A DNA stretch of 64,000 bases from Metapseudomonas boanensis (GTDB lineage Bacteria; Pseudomonadota; Gammaproteobacteria; Pseudomonadales; Pseudomonadaceae), in the NCBI RefSeq assembly GCF_018704125.1, contig NZ_JAGTIS010000020.1, positions 1-64,000 on the forward strand, given 5' to 3'. The position numbers and the translations under genes were made by a program. The notes under the pieces were generated by a model. The model ran no database searches and was not told where the DNA came from. It was given only the letters and a program-made list of their open reading frames with translations. Shown here piece by piece: positions 34,542 through 43,313 of this stretch; positions within the stretch are counted from its first letter, which is position 1; each line of letters opens with the position of its first letter.

Positions 34542-36432
34542 ATGAGTGATAACCCAGCTGCACTGGAGCAGACCTCCCACGCTCCGGCCTCTTCATTTGG
34601 GCTCCTGGTGGCAGCGGCAGGTGTCGTTTACGGGGACATCGGCACCAGCCCGCTTTACACACTCAAAGAAGTTTTCTCCGGCAGCTATGGCGTACAGGTC
34701 AACCCGCCGGGGTGCTGGGCATCCTGTCGCTAATCCTGTGGTCGCTGTTGTGGGTCGTCTCGCTGAAATATGTCCTGTTCATGCTGCGGGCTGACAACGA
34801 TGCGAGGGTGGGGTCATGGCACTGACCGCCCTGGCGCGCCGCGCCACCGCTGCCTATCCGCGGCTTAGCACTGCCCTGGTATTTCTCGGCTTGTTCGGCA
34901 CTGCGTTGTTCTATGGCGACAGCATGATCACCCCGGCCATCTCCGTCCTTTCCACCGTGGAAGGCCTGGACGTCGCCCTGCCCGGTCTGGGTCATTGGGT
35001 GGTGCCAGTGACCGTGGTCCTGCTGATCGGTCTGTTCCTGATCCAGAAGCACGGCACCGCGCGGATCGGGATTTTGTTCGGCCCCGTCATGGTGCTCTGG
35101 TTCGTGGTGCTTGGCGCACTCGGAGTCCACGGGATCGCGCAACGCCCTGAGGTACTCCAGGCCATCAACCCTTGGTGGGCGGCCAATTTCTTCATCGAGC
35201 GACCTGGGATCGGCATCACCATTCTCGGGGCCGTGGTGTTGGCCCTGACAGGCGCCGAAGCACTTTACGCCGACATGGGGCACTTTGGTCGCAAGCCCAT
35301 TGCGCACGCCTGGTTCGCGCTGGTGCTGCCCGGCCTGGTGCTGAACTATTTCGGCCAGGGTGCCCTGTTGTTGGCCGCCCCTGAAGCGGCCCGCAACCCT
35401 TTCTATCTGCTCGCGCCGTCCCGGGCCTTGCTGCCGATGATCATGCTGGCGACCATCATTGCCTCTCAGGCGGTCATTTCGGGAGCGTTTTCGCTCAGTC
35501 AGCAGGCAATCCAACTCGGCTACATACCGCGCATGCAGGTCCAGCACACCTCTAACGCATCGCAGGGAAAAATCTACATCGGCGTGGTGAACTGGGCACT
35601 GATGACCTGCGTCGTCTTGCTGGTGATTGGCTTCGGTTCGTCAGGGGCCTTGGCGGCCGCTTATGGCGTTGCAGTCACCACGACCTTGCTGATCGGCACA
35701 CTGCTGGTGTCGGCGGTGATGTTGCTGTTATGGAAGGCACCCCGCTGGCTGGCGGTTCCTTTGCTGATTGGTTTCCTCGTGGCCGATGGACTCTTTGTCA
35801 GCGCCAACCTGCCGAAGATCTTCCAAGGCGGTGCTTTCCCCGTGATCGCCGGCTCCGTGCTCTTCGTCCTGATGACCCCCTGGAAACGCGGTAAACAGGC
35901 CCTGTTTGAACGCCTGGATGAAACCGCTCTCCCCCTCGATATTTTCCTGGGAAGCATCCGTATCCAGCCGCCTCATCGGGTCTCTGGAACCGCAGTGTTC
36001 CTGAGCGCGCGCCCCGATGCGGTGCCCCATGCACTGCTGCACAACTTGCTGCACAACCAGGTGTTGCATGAGCAGGTTGTCATGCTGACCGGGCTGACCG
36101 AAGACACCCCCCGAGTCGATCCAAAACACCGCTCCGAAGTGACCGACTATGGAAATGGGTTCTATAGGGTATTGCTGCACTTCGGCTTCATGGATGAGCC
36201 TGACGTCCCGGCAGCGCTCAAGCTGTGCCAGGGTGGTGGGCTCGACTTCGCCCCCATGCGTACCACCTATTTCCTGAGCAGAGAGACCGTCATTCCAACC
36301 AAACGCTTTGGCATGGCAATCTGGCGCGAAGGGCTGTTCGCCTTCCTCCAGAAGAACGCGAACAGCAGCATGAGCTACTTCCAGTTGCCCGTGAATCGCG
36401 TGATCGAGTTGGGCGCCCAAGTCGAGATCTGA
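34542..36432 (+). pseudogene. kup: KUP-family potassium transporter broken by two one-base deletions
   Basis: The gene begins [20 protein letters not shown] with the KUP signature [18 protein letters not shown]. Near 34710 one base is missing: the family text moves to another frame ([31 protein letters not shown]). Near 34800 a second base is missing (GAT-GCGAGGG where GATGGCGAGGG would encode DGEGG), after which [10 protein letters not shown] continues in a third frame, open to 36432. Adding two bases gives about 630 residues, the normal KUP length. The rest is well conserved ([20 protein letters not shown]). This is either a recently inactivated K+ importer or two sequencing errors. Confidence 0.85.
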
Positions 36433-36617
36433 CCAGAGTGCCAACGGCCATTTCGACAGACGGGAACTCGTCGGCATCCCCCCGGCACCTGGCGCGTCAT
36501 CCGCTACATGGTCAACCCATCACTTGGCCTGACCTGCCATGCCAGGGTACCGACTTGCCTTGCTGGAGGCCCAAAGGCCACCCACAATCAGATGGCCTCG
36601 CTCGAGAACTGGCCTCC

Positions 36618-37808
36618 ATGTACCAGAACCTTGCTGTACTCGCCGCCTTTCTCTTGACCTACAGCATCTTCGCAGGGCGCTTCGAGTCGCGGCTCCTCAA
36701 CGGGCCGTTGATGTTCATGCTCGCCGGCCTGGTGTTAAGTGCCACGGGTCTACTGCAACCCAGCATTAATCGCGAAGGCCTGAAGGCCCTGGCCGAACTG
36801 ACATTGGCAATCGTGCTGTTCAGTGACGCCACCAATGCCAACCTCAAGGTACTGAAGGCCCACGAAGGGATTCCCCTGCGCTTGCTCCTGATCGGCCTGC
36901 CGCTGACCATCGGCGGTGGATGGCTCGTGGGGTTGTGGTTGTTTCCGCAGATACCCCTGCTGGAACTGGCGGTTCTCGCTGTCATCCTGGCCCCTACGGA
37001 TGCGGCCCTTGGCAAGGCGGTGGTCAGTAATCCGGCAGTGGCAGAACCCGTGCGTGAAAGCCTGAACGTGGAGAGCGGCCTGAACGATGGCATCTGCGTA
37101 CCGGTACTGCTGATGTTCCTCGCCTTGCTGATCGAGGCCCACGACCAGGCGCCCTGGGTGCTTGCAGTCGAACTGGTTGTCGAAGAGCTGGGCATTGGCG
37201 CCCTGGTCGGCATCGCATTCACCTTTGCCACCTGGAAGTTGCACAGGGTCTCAAGCGCACACCAATGGCAGATGCCCATGTGGTCGCAGTTGACCTTGCC
37301 CGGCCTTGCCGTGCTGTGCTTCGCCACCGCGCAGACCATCGGTGGCAGCGGTTTCATAGCAGCCTTCGTGGGAGGCCTGCTCGCCGGCCACCTCTACGGT
37401 GAGCAGAAACATCAGCTGCTCCAGTCGAGCGAAGAATTCGCCAACCTGCTGTCAGTGGTCACCTGGGTCGCATTCGGCGCGTTGGCGATACCCAGGGCCT
37501 GGAGCAGCTTCACCCTCGAGATCTGGCTGTACGCATTGCTCAGCCTCACGGTCATCCGCATCCTTCCGGTGCTGATCAGTCTACAGGGAACACGCTTCGA
37601 CACCGAAACCCGAATGTTCATCGGCTGGTTCGGTCCACGGGGCCTGGCCACCATCGTCTTCACGGTGATGATCATGGACGTGCCGATGGAGGCCACTAAT
37701 ACACTGGTGGCCACTGCCATCTGCACGGTGTTCTTGAGCGTGCTGCTGCATGGATTGACAGCCAACCCCTGGGCGGCCCGACTGGGTAACAAAGTGCAGA
37801 AGACCTAA
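36618..37808 (+). CDS. Cation:proton antiporter (CPA1 type)
   Basis: A 396-residue inner-membrane protein with about twelve helices, starting MYQNLAVLAAFLLTYSIFAG at 36618. Antiporter hallmarks are LAPTDAALGKAVVSNPAV (the conserved Asp of the ion site), RESLNVESGLNDGICVPVLL (ESGLND, also functionally essential in the family), GFIAAFVGGLLAGH and GWFGPRGLATIVFTVMIM. It would exchange Na+ or K+ for H+. It follows kup by 185 bases, and a stress-protein gene lies downstream, fitting an ion/pH homeostasis cluster. It lacks the long cytoplasmic C-terminal tail of many NhaP proteins. Confidence 0.88.
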   Translation: MYQNLAVLAAFLLTYSIFAGRFESRLLNGPLMFMLAGLVLSATGLLQPSINREGLKALAELTLAIVLFSDATNANLKVLKAHEGIPLRLLLIGLPLTIGGGWLVGLWLFPQIPLLELAVLAVILAPTDAALGKAVVSNPAVAEPVRESLNVESGLNDGICVPVLLMFLALLIEAHDQAPWVLAVELVVEELGIGALVGIAFTFATWKLHRVSSAHQWQMPMWSQLTLPGLAVLCFATAQTIGGSGFIAAFVGGLLAGHLYGEQKHQLLQSSEEFANLLSVVTWVAFGALAIPRAWSSFTLEIWLYALLSLTVIRILPVLISLQGTRFDTETRMFIGWFGPRGLATIVFTVMIMDVPMEATNTLVATAICTVFLSVLLHGLTANPWAARLGNKVQKT

Positions 37809-38104
37809 ACCTGACCGCATTCGATATAACGACTCGAGCATCGCTTGGAACCAAATTGAAGGGACCGGGCGATGGGCTGCCTTGTCCCTCTTCCAACCGC
37901 AGCCATACTGCATCATCTAATAGGCAGAGTCCTGCAGCGCCTTGCCTTGCAGGGCCGTAGCCAAAGCGCCCTGCGCACGCCTGTATCAAAGGAGTACCCG
38001 AGTTGAACCGCCCCAGCGGGCATGACCTGCAGTCCGTTCTGCTGAAAATAACGAGGTAAGAGAGGCCAGCCCGCCCCTATGCTCGATGCAACAAGGAGAT
38101 GGCC

Positions 38105-38977
38105 ATGCGTTCGATAAAGAAAATTCTTCTAGCCGTGCCGCCAGTTCCAGAAAGCCCCGCCCTGCTACGCGGCGAACAACTGGCGGCAAAGTTGGGCGCC
38201 ACCCTCAATCTGCTGGTCTGCGACGCGCGAGACGACCAGGGTGAGTTTCTCGACCAGCAACTTGCTCGCCTGCGTCTTCTGGGTATTCCCGCGTTGGGAG
38301 AGCGAGCCAATGTCGATACCGAGCACGCCTCCAGCGCTATCCTCTCTGCCTGTCAGGTGCAGGAGTACGACCTGATCATCAAGCAGCATCAGCCGGCATC
38401 TGGCTTGAAACAGCTGCTCGTTCCGCCGGATGACTGGCAGTTGGTCCGCCTGTCGCCTGCTCCCTTGCTGTTGGTCAGGAGCAGAAGTCCCTGGGAAGGC
38501 AGCTCGGTCCTGGCCGCGATGGATGTCGAACATCATGATCCTGCGCACCTGGCGCTGCAGGGCAACGTCATGGGCCACGCCAGCGACCTGTGCGAACTCT
38601 TCGGCGCATCCCTGCATGTCGTCAGCGCCTACTCGCCCACCCTCCTGCCTGCGGCCGACCCAAGCGTCGCTCCCGACCAATCCGTCGCCAGGCACTGCCA
38701 CGACCAGTGCCAATGGTTCCAGAACGAGTACGAGGTGCCGGAGCACCGCCTGCATATCGGCGAAGGACCGGCCAAAGCCCTGATTCCGCAAATCGCCAGA
38801 CAACTGGACGCCACGCTGGTCGTGTTGGGCACTGTCGCTCGTCATGGGATTTCGGGGGCGCTGCTCGGCAATACGGCCGAAGCCGTTCTAGACCATCTGG
38901 ACGGCGACGTGCTGGTCCTCAAACCGAACATGGCTCACACACAACACGCTGAACCAACGGGCCACCGGGCCGCCTGA
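38105..38977 (+). CDS. Tandem-domain universal stress protein
   Basis: A 290-residue UspE-like protein. The ATG at 38105 is preferred over 38099 because AAGGAG ends six bases before it. Two UspA folds are present; the C-terminal one carries GTVARHGISGALLGNTAEAV and VLVLKP, the nucleotide-binding signature. It is a paralogue of 28974-29900 (both have KQHxP, then PxDWxLxR, then SPAPLLLV-like strands). Downstream of the cation antiporter, it may be induced with it under stress. Confidence 0.88.
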   Translation: MRSIKKILLAVPPVPESPALLRGEQLAAKLGATLNLLVCDARDDQGEFLDQQLARLRLLGIPALGERANVDTEHASSAILSACQVQEYDLIIKQHQPASGLKQLLVPPDDWQLVRLSPAPLLLVRSRSPWEGSSVLAAMDVEHHDPAHLALQGNVMGHASDLCELFGASLHVVSAYSPTLLPAADPSVAPDQSVARHCHDQCQWFQNEYEVPEHRLHIGEGPAKALIPQIARQLDATLVVLGTVARHGISGALLGNTAEAVLDHLDGDVLVLKPNMAHTQHAEPTGHRAA

Positions 38978-39179
38978 AACGTCTGCCCCGTAACAGTCCA
39001 CGCTCAGGCAGCGTGGACTTTACGTGGGCTGGCAAAGCGAACTGAAAGCCAACCGACGATTAAATCAAAACAACTCCTCGAAACCCGTCCTATCATTTTG
39101 GGAGCTGTCTCTGCTGGCTGCCATCACCGTGCGCCCGCCTATTATTCGATCCGCGCTCTCTTTCCCGAGGAGAAGCGAA

Positions 39180-40589
39180 ATGTGCGTGATCCATCGCTAC
39201 AGCATGATCTTGCTTGCCTTGTTGGCCATCCCCGCTCACTCGGAGGACCAGGCGCCCACTAATCAGCAGGCCGCTGGCGTGGCAGCAGTACCCGCAACGG
39301 CCGCACCGGCTCAAGCGGTGTTTCGCACAGAAGAACTGGATCAGATGCTCGCACCCTTGGCTTTGTACCCGGACTCGTTGCTGGCTCAGGTGCTGATGGC
39401 ATCGACCTACCCGGGCAACGTCGCGGATGCCGTGGACTGGTCCAAGGCGCATCCGAATGTCAGCGGCGACGACGCTGTGCGCCAGGTCGCGAACCAGCCG
39501 TGGGACCCGAGCGTGCAGTCGCTGGTAGCCTTCCCGGCCGTGCTGGCAACCATGGGCCAGGACCCCGCCTGGGTTCAGCGAGTGGGCGACGCCTTTCTCG
39601 CGCAGCCCAACGACGTGATGGACTCAGTGCAACGCCTGCGTCGACAAGCGCAAGTAGCCGGGAACCTGGAATCCAACGAGCAGCAAAAGGTCATCGTTCA
39701 ACCGGCAGCGCCAAGTTCCTCGACCACCGTCGTCCAGCAGGCTGCTCCACCTCAGACCATCATCATCGAACCGGCCGACCCGCAGGTCGTCTACGTGCCC
39801 AGCTACAACCCGAATGTGGTCTACGGCAGTTGGCCGAGCCCGTCCTACCCGCCTGCCTATTACCCGCCACCACCTGGCTACTACCTGGGGAGCGCGCTTG
39901 CCGCCGGCCTGGCCTTCGGTGCTGGTGTGGCGATCATCGATTCGCTGTGGGGCGACTGTGACTGGGGCGGCGGCGACATCGATATCGACGTCAACCGCTA
40001 TAACAACATCAACTCAAACCGCAAGATCAACGCCAACCAGAACACCTGGCGACACAACGCAGTCAACCGCGACGGCGTGCCGTATCGCGATAATGCCAGC
40101 CGCCAGAAATATGGCCGCCAACTGGATGGTGCTCAACAGCGCGATGCCCTCCGCGGGCGTGACCCGGCACGTACCGCTGATCGCGAGCGTGCGCGCCAGA
40201 GCCTGACCCAGCGCGGCTTCGAGGCACCAGCCGCCAGCAATCGCCAGGCCCGCGAGCGCGCCCAGACCGCGAGCCGAGATCTGCGTCAGGAGCAGCAGGC
40301 ACGACCCCGCGCCCAGGCTGGAGACCGCGACCTGCGTAAGGACCAGCAGGCGCGTCCACGCGCCACCAGCAATACGCAGGCTCGCCAGCAGGCCCGCAAA
40401 CAGCACGCAAGTACACAAGGCCCGCGTAACAACGCCTTCTCCGGTACGCGCTCGCCGTCGCAGTCGCGTGCGCAAGCCAGCCGCGGAAAAACCAGCTACT
40501 CCGCCGCCAGCAGGCCAAAAGCCAGCCAAGGCCGGACGGTACAGCGGCCCTCAAATGCACCGTCCCGCGGTGGCGCCCGTCGGCGCTGA
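39180..40589 (+). CDS. DUF3300 exported protein with repetitive basic C-terminus
   Basis: A 469-residue protein starting at the ATG at 39180 behind GAGGAG, with a signal peptide (1-22). The DUF3300 domain is clear: ELDQMLAPLALYPDSLLAQV, LMASTYPGNVADAVDWSKAH, NQPWDPSVQSLVAFPAVLAT and PQVVYVPSYNPNVVYG. A Pro/Tyr-rich stretch (YPPAYYPPPPGYYLG) and an Asp/Asn region follow; the last 130 residues are low-complexity, rich in Arg, Gln and Ala with imperfect repeats of RDLRxxQQARPRA. The function is unknown. DUF3300 and DUF2950 genes are commonly paired, as here (13-base gap). Confidence 0.87.
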   Translation: MCVIHRYSMILLALLAIPAHSEDQAPTNQQAAGVAAVPATAAPAQAVFRTEELDQMLAPLALYPDSLLAQVLMASTYPGNVADAVDWSKAHPNVSGDDAVRQVANQPWDPSVQSLVAFPAVLATMGQDPAWVQRVGDAFLAQPNDVMDSVQRLRRQAQVAGNLESNEQQKVIVQPAAPSSSTTVVQQAAPPQTIIIEPADPQVVYVPSYNPNVVYGSWPSPSYPPAYYPPPPGYYLGSALAAGLAFGAGVAIIDSLWGDCDWGGGDIDIDVNRYNNINSNRKINANQNTWRHNAVNRDGVPYRDNASRQKYGRQLDGAQQRDALRGRDPARTADRERARQSLTQRGFEAPAASNRQARERAQTASRDLRQEQQARPRAQAGDRDLRKDQQARPRATSNTQARQQARKQHASTQGPRNNAFSGTRSPSQSRAQASRGKTSYSAASRPKASQGRTVQRPSNAPSRGGARRR

Positions 40590-40602
40590 AAGGAGACTAG
40601 CC

Positions 40603-41493
40603 ATGAGTGCTGTTATTCGCCTTTTCCTGGCTTCTATCCTGGCGGCTCTCGCTTACAGCGCCAGCGCACAGCAAGCGTATCCCACCCCGGGCGCTGCCGC
40701 TGCAGCCCTGATCACCGCGCTCGGCACCAAGGAGGGTGATGCCAAACGCTTGGCAACCCTGCTTGGCGACGACTGGAATACCTACATCCCGGTCGGAAGC
40801 GTCGACCGCCAGGATGTCGATGCCTTCCTTGCCCTGTACCGCGAAAAACGGACGATCCAGACCGATGGATCAGGCCGTGCACATCTGGTGGTCGGCAATA
40901 CGCCCTGGACCTTTCCACTACCGATCATCCAGGGCAAGGACGGTTGGAGATTCGATGCCAAGGCGGGCAGTGAAGAGATCCGAGTGCGCCGCATCGGTCG
41001 CAACGAAATCGGCTCGATGCAGGCGCTACTGGCCTACCACGATGCACAGATGGACTATGCCGATATCGACCGCGATGGCGATGGTGTGCTCGAGTACGCA
41101 CAAAAGATCATCAGCACCGACGGCCAATATGATGGACTCTATTGGAGCGAGAAGCCGGGCATCGAAGAGAGTCCGCTCGGCCCGCTTTTCGGTGACACCG
41201 AACGAGGTGACGACTGGCAGGGCTATCACTACCGCATCCTCACCGCTCAGGGCCCCTCGGCACCAGGCGGCGCCTATGACTACAAGATTGGGGAGAACAT
41301 GACTCGCGGCTTTGCCATGATTGCATGGCCGGCCAAGTATGGTGATAGCGGTGTGATGAGTTTCATGATCAGCCATGACGGTCAGGTGTTCGAGAAGGAC
41401 CTGGGGCCTGACGGAGAAAAACTGGCCAAGGCCCTCCCCCGCTTCGACCCTGACAGCAGTTGGGACGAAACGAAGGTACCGGGAGTGCCCTGA
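40603..41493 (+). CDS. DUF2950 exported protein
   Basis: A 296-residue protein with a signal peptide (1-22, ending ASA-QQ) and an AAGGAG site. DUF2950 signatures: YPTPGAAAAALITALGTKEG, WTFPLPIIQGKDGWRFDAKA, GRNEIGSMQALLAYHDAQMD, YADIDRDGDGVLEYAQKIIS, then GLYWSEKPGIEESPLGPLF and GGAYDYKIGENMTRGFAMIA. It is probably an envelope protein working with the DUF3300 partner upstream. No activity is established. Confidence 0.88.
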   Translation: MSAVIRLFLASILAALAYSASAQQAYPTPGAAAAALITALGTKEGDAKRLATLLGDDWNTYIPVGSVDRQDVDAFLALYREKRTIQTDGSGRAHLVVGNTPWTFPLPIIQGKDGWRFDAKAGSEEIRVRRIGRNEIGSMQALLAYHDAQMDYADIDRDGDGVLEYAQKIISTDGQYDGLYWSEKPGIEESPLGPLFGDTERGDDWQGYHYRILTAQGPSAPGGAYDYKIGENMTRGFAMIAWPAKYGDSGVMSFMISHDGQVFEKDLGPDGEKLAKALPRFDPDSSWDETKVPGVP

Positions 41494-41569
41494 ACTCGCG
41501 CCTTGCCTGTGCCACCGGAACCAGGCTGTCTGGCCAAGCGTCGGTCGCAGCCAGCGGCGCCTTGGGGGT

Positions 41570-41758
41570 TCAGGCCCGCTTGCAGGTAGAAATGCCCAGT
41601 AACGAGTAGGCAGGGCACGAGCGGAAAATACCGGTAGCCAGTGGAACCAGACCGATCCAGCCCCAGAGACCGATCACACCGCTCAGGCCAAGAGCGATCA
41701 GGATAAGGCCGCCGCCGATGCGCAGGCTGCGGTCTATGGTACCTACGTTCACTGTCAT
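41570..41758 (-). CDS. DUF2892 (YgaP-type) small membrane protein
   Basis: A 62-residue protein starting MTVNVGTIDRSLRIGGGLIL behind a perfect GGAGG site. Two hydrophobic helices (LILIALGLSGVIGLWGWIGL and the following segment) and the conserved end RSCPAYSLLGISTCKR identify DUF2892, the membrane module found with rhodanese domains in YgaP. It ends the YeeE/YedE gene set on the minus strand, consistent with a role in sulfur-compound handling. Confidence 0.85.
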   Translation of the reverse strand: MTVNVGTIDRSLRIGGGLILIALGLSGVIGLWGWIGLVPLATGIFRSCPAYSLLGISTCKRA

Positions 41759-41771
41759 GATGACCTCCAGG

Positions 41772-42191
41772 TCAATTGCTGCGCTGACGCTCCAGCGCGG
41801 TGAACAGCAACATGCCGGCCAGCATCGCCAGAACAAATAGCAGCGCTTGCCAATGTCCGGTAAACAGGATGGTCAGCGCTGGCCCTGGACAGACACCAGC
41901 GATCCCCCAACCCACACCGAACAGAAGGCTGCCTCCGACAAGGCGCCGATCTACCTCGCGCTTGGTCGGCAGTTGCATCGGCTCATCCAGCCAGGAGCGT
42001 GGCATGCGCTTCGCCAGGGTGAACCCCGGCAGCGCAACAGCGATCGCTCCGCCCATCACCAAGGCCAGGGACGGGTCCCAGGCACCCGCGAGGTCCAGGA
42101 AAGCCAATACCTTTCCCGGATTGGCCATGCCCGCGAGCAGCAAGCCCACGCCAAAGATCAAACCGGCAACGAATGCAGTCAGTTTGCCCAT
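41772..42191 (-). CDS. YeeE/YedE-family transporter, second half-size subunit
   Basis: A 139-residue membrane protein with four helices and the family signature VGWGIAGVCPGPALTILFTG containing the conserved Cys. Full-length YeeE proteins import thiosulfate through a relay of Cys residues; here the fold is split between this gene and the one three bases upstream (42194-42640). The pair with DUF2892 suggests uptake of a reduced sulfur species. Confidence 0.88.
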   Translation of the reverse strand: MGKLTAFVAGLIFGVGLLLAGMANPGKVLAFLDLAGAWDPSLALVMGGAIAVALPGFTLAKRMPRSWLDEPMQLPTKREVDRRLVGGSLLFGVGWGIAGVCPGPALTILFTGHWQALLFVLAMLAGMLLFTALERQRSN

Positions 42192-42193
42192 GC

Positions 42194-42640
42194 TCAACCT
42201 CCGAACACATGACGCAGAACAAAAACCGTAGCAAAGCCGGCAGCCATGAAGCTCAGGGTTGCCGCCAATGATCGGGGTGACAGGCGTGCCAGGCCGCAGA
42301 CACCATGTCCGCTGGTGCACCCAGAGCCATAACGGGTGCCCACGCCCACCAGCAGGCCGGCAATGATCAGGCCGAACCAGCCGGTATCGAAGCGCACCTC
42401 AGGCAATCGGCCAAAAGCCAGCCATAGCAGCGGTGCCACCAACAGGCCAAGGAGAAACAGGGCCCTTTCCGCATAGCCGTCACTGCCGCGCTGCAGCAAG
42501 CCGCCGAGCAAGCCGCCGAGCAAGCCGCTGATGCCGGCGATGCGGCCGTTGGCAAGGATGAACAGGCTGGTCGAAAGCCCGATCAGCACGCCGCCGCCCA
42601 AGGCGCTCCAAGGCGTGAAAGCGTTCCAGTCGATGGTCAT
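42194..42640 (-). CDS. YeeE/YedE-family transporter, first half-size subunit
   Basis: A 148-residue membrane protein with the signature RYGSGCTSGHGVCGLARLSP, which carries the conserved Cys/His of the sulfur path. A GGAG site precedes the ATG. It is first in a three-gene minus-strand operon (two YeeE/YedE halves and DUF2892). Upstream lie a threefold 10-base tandem repeat and a CsoR-type operator, so it is probably repressed by the regulator at 42921-43190. Confidence 0.88.
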   Translation of the reverse strand: MTIDWNAFTPWSALGGGVLIGLSTSLFILANGRIAGISGLLGGLLGGLLQRGSDGYAERALFLLGLLVAPLLWLAFGRLPEVRFDTGWFGLIIAGLLVGVGTRYGSGCTSGHGVCGLARLSPRSLAATLSFMAAGFATVFVLRHVFGG

Positions 42641-42665
42641 GGATGTCTCCGGTGCAGGCTGTGCG

Positions 42666-42695
42666 CAGGCCAGTGCAGGCCAGTGCAGGCCAGTG
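42666..42695. repeat. Tandem repeat, three copies of CAGGCCAGTG
   Basis: Three exact head-to-tail 10-base copies, 26 bases upstream of the first YeeE/YedE start codon, in what should be the mRNA leader between the operator at 42746 and the ribosome site. Copy number could vary by slippage. Confidence 0.75.
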
Positions 42696-42745
42696 CAATG
42701 CGTCGCACGTTATCGGCGACTTGAGTCGTGTAATCCAGACTCATC

Positions 42746-42765
42746 ATATACCCCCAGGAGTATAT
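42746..42765. promoter_or_regulatory. CsoR/FrmR-family operator candidate before the YeeE/YedE operon
   Basis: ATATACCCCCAGGAGTATAT is an inverted repeat (ATATAC/GTATAT) around a C/G tract, the structure recognised by CsoR/RcnR/FrmR repressors. It lies 105 bases upstream of the operon start. A related site precedes the repressor gene itself at 43217. Confidence 0.65.
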
Positions 42766-42920
42766 TTTCATCATCAATTTCGACGATTGGACATCAACGA
42801 TGCGATGCAGGACCGCCAGCTTCGGCTGGCAGCCTGCGACGAACGACACAGGGGAAGAAGATGGCGCGAAATCCGGCGTTGCACCGGGTTGCTGATAGAA
42901 AAAGTTACTCGTGGCGTTGC

Positions 42921-43190
42921 TCAGGTGTACTTGGTGAAGATCGCCCGGACCCGCTCGAGGGTTTCGGTGGCGTCCTGCTCCGGGTCCAGCACGGCCTCTT
43001 CGAGCAGGCAGACGAGCATCTGTTGGTAGGCACGATCGAGCGCCTTGCGCGATGCGCTGAATTGCTGAGCGACCGCCTCGCAGTCATCGCCCCGGCGAAT
43101 CATCGCCTGCAGGCCGCGAATCTGCCCTTCCACGCGGGCCAGGCGCTTGAGCATGGCGTCCTGGTGCGCCGCTACGACTTCGTTGGTCAT
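42921..43190 (-). CDS. CsoR/RcnR/FrmR-family (DUF156) transcriptional repressor
   Basis: An 89-residue all-helical repressor: MLKRLARVEGQIRGLQAMIR is the family's first helix, followed by GDDCEAVAQQFSASRKALDR. The invariant first ligand is Cys37; the second conserved position has Cys61 (QQMLVCLLEEAV) instead of the His-x3-Cys of CsoR or the His of FrmR/RcnR. The ligand set therefore does not match copper, nickel or formaldehyde sensors. Two thiols suggest sensing of sulfide/persulfide or another thiol-reactive signal. That would suit the neighbouring sulfur-transport genes; it is inference. A GAGGT site precedes the ATG. Confidence 0.87.
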   Translation of the reverse strand: MTNEVVAAHQDAMLKRLARVEGQIRGLQAMIRRGDDCEAVAQQFSASRKALDRAYQQMLVCLLEEAVLDPEQDATETLERVRAIFTKYT

Positions 43191-43216
43191 TCGGTACCTC
43201 TGGCATCCGGACTGGC

Positions 43217-43230
43217 TACTGGGGGGAGTA
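43217..43230. promoter_or_regulatory. CsoR/RcnR-type operator before the repressor gene
   Basis: TACTGGGGGGAGTA fits the RcnR/FrmR consensus form TACT-G tract-N-AGTA. It lies 27 bases upstream of the repressor start, as for an autoregulated gene. Confidence 0.7.
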
Positions 43231-43313
43231 TCATCCTACTCCAGCGCCGGGCCGCCTGCACCTCGCGCACAGACGCGAACCGGCGGCCCGGACTCAATTG
43301 CGTTGGGGCTGGC

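Noticed and set aside
40200-40560. Repeats in the DUF3300 C-terminal coding region as a CRISPR-like or tandem array
   Set aside because: They are imperfect protein-level repeats (RDLRxxQQARPRA) within one gene, not a DNA array with spacers.
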